A DNA stretch of 64,000 nucleotides from Mixophyes australis (lineage: Eukaryota; Chordata; Amphibia; Anura; Limnodynastidae): positions 80,459,257 to 80,523,256 of the forward strand of contig JAVHZZ010000010.1 in NCBI GenBank assembly GCA_036250195.1, written 5' to 3'. Positions 54,560 to 64,000 of the stretch are shown here, piece by piece. The translations under genes and the position numbers were made by a program. Position 1 is the stretch's first letter. Each line of letters starts with the position of its first letter. The notes below the pieces were generated by a model that ran no database searches, was not told where the DNA came from, and saw only the letters and a list, made by a program, of their open reading frames with translations.

Positions 54560-57500
54560 AGTTCTGCCACCAGTGATGAACATAAATATTTCACTATCGT
54601 TTAAATTAGATAAAGTAAATAAATTCTAGATTTTTTAAAAATGTATTTACTTTTGAGGTTTCATTTTTCTGAAAGGAAATATCAGAGCCAGCCTGTCTAT
54701 ACAGAACAAATACACAGCTTTGCAAAGTCATTGCAAAGGACACACCTGTCTTCTCATATTTTCCATTTGTGGGATCTGTTTCCATAAACACATTACATTA
54801 TTTGTCTTAACCAGAAAATCTGCTTCAAATTATTAACATTATTACAGTATATTAGTACGAAGCAACCAATATCTATAGATGAGCAAGACAATTGTACAAA
54901 GGTTGAATTTTAGCCATTTCAAGCTGCTGAATAAGAGGCAAGAAAAATTCTATGGAACAATTCTGACATGAGCAATAGCCAATTAAAATATATTATTCAT
55001 CACATGGTCTCAGGTTTCAATACTTCCTCAATCCACTATGTGTCATTTGCCTTTCTAGTGTGCAATAGCTTCAAGGAAACATTGTGTTGCTGCTTCAGTT
55101 ACCATTGAACTTGGTCACTTAAAACTTAGGGCAAATAAAATATATAATTAAATCAAAAGGCTTAAATGATAAGAAGCAAGGTGTGTGTTGGAAAATAGGG
55201 ACGAGGGGAGGGATCTGCTTGCAGGCACTCCTACAGATATCAAACGAGTGATAGTGAATGGTATGACGTCAGCTGCCTGTCACTCCGCACCATAATCTTC
55301 ATTTTTTTTCTTTTGTTAACTAAAGAAATTATCAACCGTGTAATGATAAATTAAAAGAGCAAAATAATAAACAAATCATTGAACGTTAGAAACATCAAAG
55401 AAAAGAGAAAAAAGTTAGAGGGAAAGGTCAAAATATATAAAAGAAAAAAATAAATATAGAAAGCATAGAGAGAAGGAAAGGGAATTTTGTAATATCATGA
55501 CGTGCTGATGTGTGAGGAGAACACCAGGATAGACGGAGGATTGCTTACCTGGTCTACGTTGAATAGGCAAGTCTCTGGTTTTCGTGTCTTCTTCTGGCCT
55601 TTGTCCAAGCGAGTCTAATGAGACTCACTTCAACTAGTCATGGGTGGTTGTGGCAAGTCTTTTGAATTGCGGCACCGTGATGCCAATCCAAGCTCATTGC
55701 GTCATGGCCCTTCCCCCTCGCAATGGCTAATATTTAGCCCTTGCGAGTGCCGGTAGTGCAGTTCGTCAGTGGTGACAGAAGAAAAAAACCTGTGAGATCA
55801 AGGGAAAAGATACCAGAGAGGAAGAAAGAAGAGAGAACGGTGTAGACAACAAAGAAGACGGTGCAATCAAGAGCAGAAGAAGGGAGGCATTCCTCCCTGT
55901 TGCTGACGAATGTTGATAGAGACAGGTAAGGCCTTTGGGTAATCCTCGCTCAGGCCTGTGCCTGCACTCTATTCCTTTTTATACATATTTTTGGGGCACA
56001 AGGCCCATGAACAGAAATTTCTTAGTGTATTGAAGGGCCCTTTGTCATTTATTTGGGGCATAGTTTAATTCAGACTTATAAGCCTGTGGGCACATTTATG
56101 AGACATAGCCTGTGACCTATGTTAATTCAGGCACTAGTCCCTAGCAGGAGACAGGCCTAGTATTTGAGAGACCATGCTCGGTCTGATCTCATTTGCCCGC
56201 TCAATCCCTGGTGGCCATTTTGTAGAGGTCTGTTAGAGACCTGTGAGTATAACTTTATTGTGTCCCTGCCCGCAATCTTCAGGCCCTCATTAAACATAGG
56301 CTATTGACATCTGGTATTGTAACGCATTGTCTGTTGTTCTATGGATTGGCTGTTTGGAACTGTGGGGATGGTAGTAAAGGTAGTACACTACACCCAGTGT
56401 TAGTAGTTAAAATTGTGCAGCATAACCAGTCACATAGAAAATTGTTAGGACAAGGACGCTGTTGTTTTGTTGTTGTTGTAAGTTAGCTTTAGAGTGGGTG
56501 GTACATACTAGCACAGTAGACAACTCTGTGGGAGAGTTGTTGCTTGTTGCCCTTTTCCTAGAATCCATTCCTGGGAGTCACAGACTACCATTAAGAAGAG
56601 TCAGTGCTACACTATGAGTATCTCTGTTTAGTTGTGTCTTTCTCTTGGTGGGGCCCTCACCATTAAATCAGTGAGTAAGATATCCGGACACAATATTTTC
56701 CTGTCGCAAATATCTGCAGCCCCACACACAGCCCAGTCCATAATGGAGGTGTGGGCAATAGGAGTAATGTGCAGGTCTCTACTTCTGCCCATTGCCTTGA
56801 ACACCCTTCCTTTTACTCTGTATTCTTACTCCAGAGTAACTATTGCTGTCTCCTCCCTAGACCTGACTGGAGTGGTGGGTGTAGAAGTTGCTGCTGCTGC
56901 TGAAGGAGCAGTGTGATTGACAGGTGGACCATTCACGAGAAGGTAGGCCCTTTACAGCAGCTCAAGACAAATAGTGCTGACCCTGTCATGGTGCCTCCTT
57001 ACTCACAGAGTGCTGCAGAGCACTCTTTTACTGCTAAGCCATATCCTGTTTTCATTTCAGTGCAAACAGAGCAAAGTGGGTTTTGATGGGGAAGAAACAC
57101 TGCTAAGGGTAGAACTTTAAATAGGGCATTGGAGGTGGATGCGATGGGTGAGAATTGTGTCCTTATGAATCGGAGAGATACCCCTGTGATTCCTGTATAA
57201 TAGATAAGGATCTGTATGAATCCTGTTCTTTATACCCATAAAAATAAAGTTAAAACAATAAATACACAGATGTGATATAAAAATGTATTCTATCCAGTCT
57301 ACACACTCTCCACCTACCCTCATTCGAAGAAAATCTTTGTGTTTCCATTCTGTTTTTGCCTTTACATTGTTCAAACACCAACTGTACTTTACTCTAACAC
57401 AACAATGCCTTCATCCTCAGTTTTTAATGCCTTTGTGGGGAGTCATCCACCAAATAGTGGTAAGTCTATGACACTGCCAGTTTAAATGTTTTAAAGCCAG

Positions 57501-57560
57501 ATGTCATTAGTGTGCATCCCTATTTATAATCACAGCTAAATGCAAGTACAAATAAAGTGT
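54560..57560. other. Upstream sequence, not identified
   Basis: The stretch 55,200-57,000 is less AT-rich and has a purine-rich segment (about 55,780-55,900) that looks like a retroelement leader, but I recognise no LTR, gag or RT motif. The short open frames have no known domains. Confidence 0.3.
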
Positions 57561-57566
57561 CCAATT

Positions 57567-57879
57567 TAGAGCCAGGAGCAAATCTAGCTAAATGGTGCAA
57601 GTTTGCACCTGGGCAAACTATGTTGCAATGTAAGTTGTGCAAATGCAATTTTTTTTCTCCATGCAGGGAAAATGCTGACTCTTTTGCATGTATTATTCAA
57701 GTACTGGTCAACCTTACTTTAGCACTGATTTTTAGAGTTGAACTAGGGCAAGCACTCCTTTTAACATTACATCTGTTCATCCATTTTAAATTTGTAACTC
57801 TTGCAGTGCAACACGGTTTTGCCAAGGTGCAAAATTGTTCTTCCCCGCTAGCGTTACTCTTAACTCTTAATGAGGCCCT
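57567..57879. mobile_element. Divergent MITE of the GGGCCTGATTCATTAAGG type
   Basis: Retains GCAAACTATGTTGCAATG, CATGCAGGGAAAATGCTGAC and a right end CTTAATGAGGCCC, parallel to the better copies. Ends are eroded. Confidence 0.5.
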
Positions 57880-57899
57880 GTATAACTTTGCTCATCCCT

Positions 57900-59580
57900 A
57901 CATAGAAACGGATAACCTCCCTGCCTCCTTAGAACATGAAATTTGCGTTTTGGTGGAAGATTATGTTAAGCCACTTAATTTGTGCACTACATTTGGATAC
58001 CATAACCTGTATTGATGGAATAAGCCATCTATACATTAATATAGTGAGATACTGTATTCCTGAGTCCCAAAAGAATCAGATTATAAGTACAAACTGGTAA
58101 AGTAGAGGAATATTTAGAGACACCCCATACATGGATGAATTGAAAAACTGAGAGTCTCTTATATCAGTTCAAACATTTACACCAATATCTACTTATACTC
58201 AAAACCAGCAGGGATTCAATGGAATGACCAAACTGTTTGAACATTTGATGGGGAAAGGAGTGAAAATCTCCTTTATAATTACTAATGAAAGAGATGCGAG
58301 GATGGAATTCTTAAAAATATTGCTGTCACAGAGATTGTTATATATGCAGAGGCAATTAGCCTAATGTGCGTTTGTAAATACTGGAGGTAATCAGAGCCTT
58401 GATTAATGACTGGACAAACTAGAGAGATCTCAAGGCCAATCAAATGAAAGATTGGATGATCTAAAAGAGAGCATTCCACAATGTTCCTCATTCTATTTCA
58501 ATAATTATAGATAAAAGGGGACTGGGGAATTTTAATAAATGTTATGAGGAGGGCCAGTATAAACTAATGCAATTTGGAGGGGCAATATAAGCTGTGTTAT
58601 GGATTCTTATTGCAGTAGATTGAATTCAAGGAAGCTCTAGAAGGCATCTGGTAAAGGGGCTGACAGATACCAGTCAATAAAGGACCACAGCACAATTACT
58701 GTTTGAAAGTTGATTGAATAAGGAGAACTATAACACCAGGTATAGGCAATTGGAGCTATCCATCCTAGAAGAAATGAGTGGTCTGAGATTTCTTTCCTTC
58801 AGCAAGTTTCTTTACTAATCAATATCTATAGTTATATTTTGTTATTTCCGTTCAGGGACTCAAGATTTTTGGAATATATAGCCCAGCTAATATCTATTTG
58901 CAGTATACTGCCTACTGATTTTATTAGCACTGTATTGCATCTACCGGCCATTTTTCGGGATGCAAGGTAATATCCAGAAATATTTATTGGTTGGATTCAA
59001 TAAAATGGTACCTGCACTGGAGATGTTTTAAGACTATTGGCTTCTGCATCTAACTTTCAAATAGAAACCAAGAACCATTTACTAAGAAACAAAGAATGTG
59101 GGAAAATGAGGGGAAGTGTATTCTAAATAGCACCAGAAAAGACCAAGAACATGGTCACAGAGAAATAGTGGAGTGAAGGTATCCTGTTTATGGGTTACAT
59201 AACCCTCTGGGAAACAAATTGAGTAGCTGCGGATTAGACACTGGATCGCTTCCTAGTGAGCATGACAGGTTTCAACTAATAGTATCTTAAGAAGCATATA
59301 CCAAATATGGGCTGTATATTTGACTTTATGGCTATTATGGTACTGAGAAAGACAGTTAGGCCCATAGCTACAGATTACATTCCTACCCTGGAGTATTACT
59401 GTACATAAAATACCTGTACACTGCTTAAATACTATACAAAACAAAATTATATGACCTCCTTAAGAGTTCATTATCGTACTTGGAGTATAGCTATATAAGG
59501 ATTTAAATAAATATTACACGTATACATTTGTAAGGCGCTGCAATTATCCTTCAAGGAAAGCTAATGCTGCAGCTCTTCAA
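57900..59580. other. Sequence between MITE and Penelope-like element, not identified
   Basis: No long frame. The text looks like decayed repeat DNA, but no family signature can be supported. Confidence 0.3.
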
Positions 59581-60145
59581 AGACAGAATCTGGATCTGTC
59601 AAAAATACAAAATAATATAACAAACAAGGAAGAGCGCAAAGCATAAAGCATAGTAAATTTACAATTTAATCTCAAGTAAAATACGGATAAGACATAAAGC
59701 CATAGTAGAAACAGTATAAAAATAGATGCTGACCGCTAATATAGTGAGCAAGTCATCCATCAATCAAATGAAATGGCCAGAAAAATGATTAATATGGTAC
59801 CATATATAGAAAAAATGCCGTTAACAATATCCATTCACAACAGGAGCATGAAATATTGATGGAAGTGTTATGATCCTCTTAGGCCAATGTAATAATAGAT
59901 ATTTAAAGAACCTGTATCGGTGTCCCCATATATAAAATGCACCGATCAGTGCAATCAGCACTTGTAGATATTATCAGGTACTTAGCTTATTTTTCATGGG
60001 CCCATAGGTTCCAAACTGCCGTAAGAGGTCCTACTCCACGGTCTCCAGTGAGGTTTTAAAATACCGGCTTGAAATGCGCTATTCAATCCAAAGTAACCCC
60101 GGGGTTATAGACTGGCCACCATCTGTTTATACTCTGTGAGTAACA

Positions 60146-60190
60146 ATCCTGACGCGTTTCTCGGCGTGTCGCCGCTTCATCAGAGGTAGA
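60146..60190 (-). ncRNA. Hammerhead-ribozyme-like motif in the left terminal repeat
   Basis: Read on the minus strand: CTGATGA (60,183-60,177), stem II CGGCG-ACA-CGCCG, then GAAAC (60,160-60,156) and CGCGTC at the cleavage position. All core boxes of a minimal type I hammerhead are present in the right order. Penelope-like elements are known to carry such ribozymes in their terminal repeats. Stem I is weak (three clear pairs), so self-cleavage may need a dimer. It lies antisense to the element's ORF because this terminal copy is inverted. Confidence 0.75.
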
Positions 60191-60651
60191 TATAATGAGA
60201 AAGTCCAGCGGCGCTGGTTTAAATACACCAAACTGGTCACATGGGGCTGGTCACGCTATCATCAGCTGACCGTCCAAGGATATCCGGTAGTTTGACATTC
60301 ATCGCGGAAAAAATCAGATTTCTTGTGTTGTCAAATTCATGATCACATGATCGTCAGCTGGCCATCCGGGATAGTCCAATAGTATAACATTTGAAGCGGA
60401 AATCTCCTGCAGCATGACGTTAAATTAAGAAACATTATATTATGATCACACAATCGTCAGCTAACTGACCTGGACTGTCCAATAATCAAAACTACAATAT
60501 AGGGATATCTGGCAATATAACTCCATGGGAGATATTATGTCTCTCATAACCGGATCCCCTGACCAGAGAGAACACAAAGTATGTAATGCTTATCCACACA
60601 AATCAAACCATGGATAAAAGATCTTCTTACAAAATCACAACCTATATCTAA

Positions 60652-61188
60652 AAATTATTACATTTTATTAGATCCTATAACACCATTAATAAACAAAATA
60701 TCCCTTTTAGGGGTAGAGACACTTCACGTGCAAGACACCCCTATAATTCGGTCAATCAAAGAAGATTCCGTTCTCGAGAACAACCTTCATCTCCCTATAG
60801 ATCAGAGCCACAGAGACCCCCAATGAGAAAATCATCATACTATGGTGGCGAGGCAGGAGTACAACATAGTGGTAATACAAATAACACAAATAGAGGGAAC
60901 AACAGGTTTGGAGGGAAACCTCTATCAACTCGCAATGAATATGAACCTACTGTTAAGAGTCCTCCATCTAGAAGTTCCAACAGTCATGATCAACATGGTT
61001 GTAATGAACAGGGCGCCTCTGCTTCCTCTAATTCATCCTCTTTTTTAGGAGACGGAATGTTCGCTCCGTCATATGCACTAAAAACACAAGAAAAAAATTT
61101 TTCTTCATTCAAAAGAACAAGAGAGGAAGACTCAGGGGATCCAGAGGAGGCTCTGCTAAGTCACGTAAAAAACACACGCCGTTACTAA
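60652..61188 (+). CDS. Penelope-like element N-terminal ORF (frame shifted against the RT ORF)
   Basis: The frame is open from about 60,652 with an ATG at 60,823 (MRKSSYYGG). It is Arg/Ser/Asn-rich and low-complexity (RGRDTSRARH, PSRSSNSHDQ) and ends RTREEDSGDPEEALLSHVKN-TRRY. Its last 200 bp overlap the open upstream part of the RT frame, which lies in another frame. It may be the N-terminal part of one long protein broken by a frameshift, or a separate basic protein. Confidence 0.5.
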   Translation, partial: KLLHFIRSYNTINKQNIPFRGRDTSRARHPYNSVNQRRFRSREQPSSPYRSEPQRPPMRKSSYYGGEAGVQHSGNTNNTNRGNNRFGGKPLSTRNEYEPTVKSPPSRSSNSHDQHGCNEQGASASSNSSSFLGDGMFAPSYALKTQEKNFSSFKRTREEDSGDPEEALLSHVKNTRRY

Positions 61189-61238
61189 CGGGTAAAGGTG
61201 TTTTTAACCTTTCATCTAAGAAACTATCACAGACAGAA

Positions 61239-63605
61239 TTGAGATTACTTGAAAGGGGACTCAAATTTGCCCCGGCAAGCAAACCTAATCTTTTCGACCT
61301 ATTTGTTGATTTGAATAGGTATGTAAGAACATTGAGCAGGAAACGATATTTTGCTTATAAAGGTTTGAGGAAAATTAAAAGTGAGGCATCCCCAATTGTG
61401 TTGGATAAGGATGACAGGTTAGCACTTCTGAATCTTGAATCTCTGAGAGAAGAAAGCTCTGAACCTGAATGTGTTTCTGAAATAGAGCTTTTTGATATTA
61501 ATTCTTCAAATAGACATAGAATCTTTCATAAGAAATCAAATTTTTATCCCCTTCAGTTCAAGGGCCCTCTTATTGAGAGTTTTTATCAAAATACAATGAA
61601 TGACTTTAAAACTTTATGTACTAAGGCAGAGAGAGAACCCCTCAGGGATAACTTAACCCCAAGGGAAAGGAAAGCACTAAAAGAGCTTATAAGTGATTCT
61701 GGGATTATTGTTAAATCAGCGGATAAAGGGGGAGGCTTGGTTATCCAGAATGTGGTGGATTACCAAAATGAGGCTATGAGACAACTTAACAATAGTCTCT
61801 TCTATACTAAATTGGATAAGGATCCCACATTAATCTTTCAGAATAATCTCAAGTTTCTGCTGGATGGTGCATTAATCAATGGTGTAATTTCCAAAGAAAT
61901 ATTTGCTTTTCTTTATATCCAATATCCGATTATCCCTACGTATTATCATTTACCTAAGATTCATAAGTCACTCAAATCACCTCCTGGTCGTCCTATTATT
62001 TCAGGTGTTGGGTCCCTGTCTAGTAATCTATCTTTTTTTGTTGATTCACATTTACAACCTCTAGTCATTAAGCTCAAGTCACACATTAAGGATACCATAA
62101 GTTTTTTAAATTTGGTCAGAAATATAGTCTGGAAACCTTCATACCAGTTCTTGACATGTGATGTGGAGGCATTGTACTCTAATATTCCTCATATAAAAGG
62201 TATAACTGCAGTTCAATACTATTTATCTCAACAAGATTCAATGGATCAATCACTATGTGACTTTTTACTCGATGCTATACATTTCATTTTACACCAGAAT
62301 TATTTTATATTTAATCACCAATTTTATTTACAGGTGAAAGGGACGGCGATGGGGACCAGGTTCGCCCCGAGTTTTGCGAACCTTTATATGGGTCTGTTCG
62401 AAGAACGGTACATATGGGGTTCTAACTTTGGGGCGAACCTGGTCCTATTCGGCCGCTATATTGATGATTTATTTTTTATTTGGGATGGGGATTCCCAATC
62501 CATAACTGCATTCATATCACATCTCAACACAAATGATTTTGGTTTAAGGTTCACTAGTACTCACCATCCAGCAGAAATCAATTATCTGGATGTCACTTTA
62601 CGTATAGAAGAATCCTCTATTGTCACGGAAAGTTTTTCAAAACAAGTTGACTCACATAGGTATGTGCACTTTAAAAGTAGTCATTTGAATTCTTGGAAAA
62701 ATAGCATACCGAAAAGTCAGTTCTTCCGTATGCGAAGAAACTGTTCAGATTTAAAGGATTTCAATAAACATTCTGAGAAATTGCGTGAAGCATTTATAGA
62801 ACAGGATTATCCTGAAGAGCTTGTACAAAAAGCTTACATTGAAGCTCTTGGTACAGATAGGGATTGTCTTTTAACTACACGTCATAAAAAGATTGATTCT
62901 GATAGATCAGTGGTATTTATTACTCAGTACAATAGTCATGCGAATGAAATCAGACGCATTATTACCAAAAACTCTGCTTTATTAGAATTGGATGACTGTA
63001 TAGGTCAATATGTTAATAAGGGTAATAATACAATTTTTAGGAAATCGAAGAATCTTAAAAATAAACTATCACCAAGTTTCTTTAGGGAAAATTTGGGTGT
63101 TAAATCCCCTTCAATGAATTCTCTTACAGGTTGCTGGTTAACAACTAAACCCACCGGCTTCTATAAATGTGGCAAAAGCAGGTGTATCACTTGCCTGTTC
63201 GTTGATCATAAATGTACAGATTTTATCTCCTTTTCAACAGGAGCAAGTTTTGAGATCGAGAAAACTATGAACTGTTGTTCTTCTTATGTGGTATACCTTA
63301 TTAACTGCAAGTGTGGGATGCAGTATGTGGGTCGTACGATTCGTACACTCAACGTGCGGTTTTTAGAACATCGCCGCAACATTCTTAAAGGCAATAAGTC
63401 ACACAGCCTATCGTCTCATATCAATGCATGTCAAAAAGGGAAATTAGAGGGCTTAAAGGTTCGAGCAATAGAACAGATTAATCCAACACCTAGGGGGGGG
63501 GATCGCTTCAATGTTCTTTGTAAACGTGAGGCTTTCTGGATCTTTAGATTAAAAACTTTGTTACCGTCTGGTCTCAATGACAGTATTGAACTGAACAATA
63601 TATAA
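61239..63605 (+). CDS. Penelope-like reverse transcriptase with C-terminal GIY-YIG endonuclease
   Basis: The frame is open from about 60,986; position 61,239 is a TTG, not ATG, so the true start is upstream or by frameshift. The conserved VFNLSSKKLSQTELRLLERG segment spans it. RT motifs: YYHLPKIHKS and PPGRPIISG; FLTCDVEALYSNIP; KGTAMGTRFAPSFANLYMG; catalytic FGRYIDDLF with YIDD at residues 407-410; NYLDVTL. Then a C-rich KCGKSRCITC linker and the GIY-YIG nuclease with VVYLI (from 684), YVGRT (696-700) and R-F-L-E-H (707-711). Penelope-like enzymes nick the target with the GIY-YIG domain and prime cDNA there. No stop or frameshift occurs in 788 codons, so the copy is young. Confidence 0.95.
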   Translation: MRLLERGLKFAPASKPNLFDLFVDLNRYVRTLSRKRYFAYKGLRKIKSEASPIVLDKDDRLALLNLESLREESSEPECVSEIELFDINSSNRHRIFHKKSNFYPLQFKGPLIESFYQNTMNDFKTLCTKAEREPLRDNLTPRERKALKELISDSGIIVKSADKGGGLVIQNVVDYQNEAMRQLNNSLFYTKLDKDPTLIFQNNLKFLLDGALINGVISKEIFAFLYIQYPIIPTYYHLPKIHKSLKSPPGRPIISGVGSLSSNLSFFVDSHLQPLVIKLKSHIKDTISFLNLVRNIVWKPSYQFLTCDVEALYSNIPHIKGITAVQYYLSQQDSMDQSLCDFLLDAIHFILHQNYFIFNHQFYLQVKGTAMGTRFAPSFANLYMGLFEERYIWGSNFGANLVLFGRYIDDLFFIWDGDSQSITAFISHLNTNDFGLRFTSTHHPAEINYLDVTLRIEESSIVTESFSKQVDSHRYVHFKSSHLNSWKNSIPKSQFFRMRRNCSDLKDFNKHSEKLREAFIEQDYPEELVQKAYIEALGTDRDCLLTTRHKKIDSDRSVVFITQYNSHANEIRRIITKNSALLELDDCIGQYVNKGNNTIFRKSKNLKNKLSPSFFRENLGVKSPSMNSLTGCWLTTKPTGFYKCGKSRCITCLFVDHKCTDFISFSTGASFEIEKTMNCCSSYVVYLINCKCGMQYVGRTIRTLNVRFLEHRRNILKGNKSHSLSSHINACQKGKLEGLKVRAIEQINPTPRGGDRFNVLCKREAFWIFRLKTLLPSGLNDSIELNNI

Positions 63606-63891
63606 AGTTCAAAACATATCTTTACAACTTATGTATGGTTTTTAATTTTCAATTTTAGCCTTTGTACTGTAATGGTTATTTATACCACCATTAATGATCC
63701 TTGAGCCTCTACAGGTTTTTGGACTTCAATTTAGAATATTGGTCATTCTGTTCTCTTATATATGTATATATTTGCAATACTATATATAAGTAGGCACTGT
63801 ATATTGATAGATATAGGCTTTGCTTATGTAGTTTAATCGGTTCTGTGGATCATGTCAGGTTGTATATATGCATTGGTTATATGCATTATTT

Positions 63892-64000
63892 AATAAAATG
63901 TAATAATTTTTAGATATAGGTTGTGATTTTGTAAGAAGATCTTTTATCCATGGTTTGATTTGTGTGGATAAGCATTACATACTTTGTGTTCTCTCTGGTC
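63892..64000 (+). repeat. Start of the right terminal repeat of the Penelope-like element
   Basis: Reverse complement of 60,556-60,665: AATAAAATGTAATAATTTTTA, TTGTAAGAAGATCTTTTATC and GTACTTTGTGTTCTCTCTGG-like sequence. It contains an AATAAA signal about 290 bp after the stop codon. It is truncated by the window end. Confidence 0.88.

Larger units (their letters stand above)
59600..64000 (+). mobile_element. Penelope-like retroelement with inverted terminal copies
   Basis: The RT/GIY-YIG ORF (61,239-63,605) is flanked by inverted sequence. Bases 60,556-60,665 (GACCAGAGAGAACACAAAGT to TTATTACATTTTATT) are the reverse complement of 63,892-64,000. The left arm continues leftward to roughly 59,600, including a hammerhead-like motif on the minus strand. 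The right arm is cut by the window end. This fits the inverted pLTR layout of some Penelope-like elements. The left boundary is approximate. Confidence 0.85.

Overview
This is a eukaryotic, vertebrate window, most probably from an anuran amphibian. That call is an inference from small exons with GT-AG introns, a MUC5-type gel-forming mucin, tRNA-derived SINEs with (GAT)n tails, dense palindromic MITEs and a Penelope-like retroelement. No bacterial genes, operons or CRISPR arrays are present.

Positions 1 to about 44,000 carry one gene on the minus strand: the N-terminal two thirds of a secreted gel-forming mucin of the MUC5AC/MUC5B type. I placed 29 exons (40,933 down to 1) by splice-site inspection, plus one weaker upstream exon at 43,887-43,925. 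Every junction keeps the reading frame. In order they encode a short N-terminal linker, VWD1-C8-TIL, VWD2-C8-TIL, the D' module, VWD3-C8-TIL, a MUC5-type Cys-rich linker, three CysD domains and the start of a Thr/Ser/Pro (PTS) repeat domain that runs off the left edge. The signal-peptide exon and promoter were not identified with confidence.

The introns and the 20 kb upstream are full of mobile DNA. Main items are: a 4.1-kb hAT-like element (7,976-12,080, perfect 8-bp target duplication) whose interior is a 23-copy 100-bp satellite plus a 219-aa ORF; several other hAT-type MITEs with perfect 8-bp duplications; palindromic MITE families, one nested in another; tRNA-derived SINEs; an L1 relic; long palindromes carrying splice-donor consensus in both arms; and an ~800-bp TCTA/TCTG microsatellite. 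At 51.2-51.9 kb a broken, intronless copy of NSMCE2 (SUMO ligase) abuts a second relic of the hAT ORF.

The right end (about 59.6-64.0 kb) is a nearly intact Penelope-like element with a reverse transcriptase (YIDD) fused to a C-terminal GIY-YIG endonuclease. Inverted terminal sequences bound it, and the left one carries a hammerhead-ribozyme-like motif on the minus strand. A short palindrome at 39.4-40.4 kb looks like a non-autonomous relative with a decayed hammerhead-like core.
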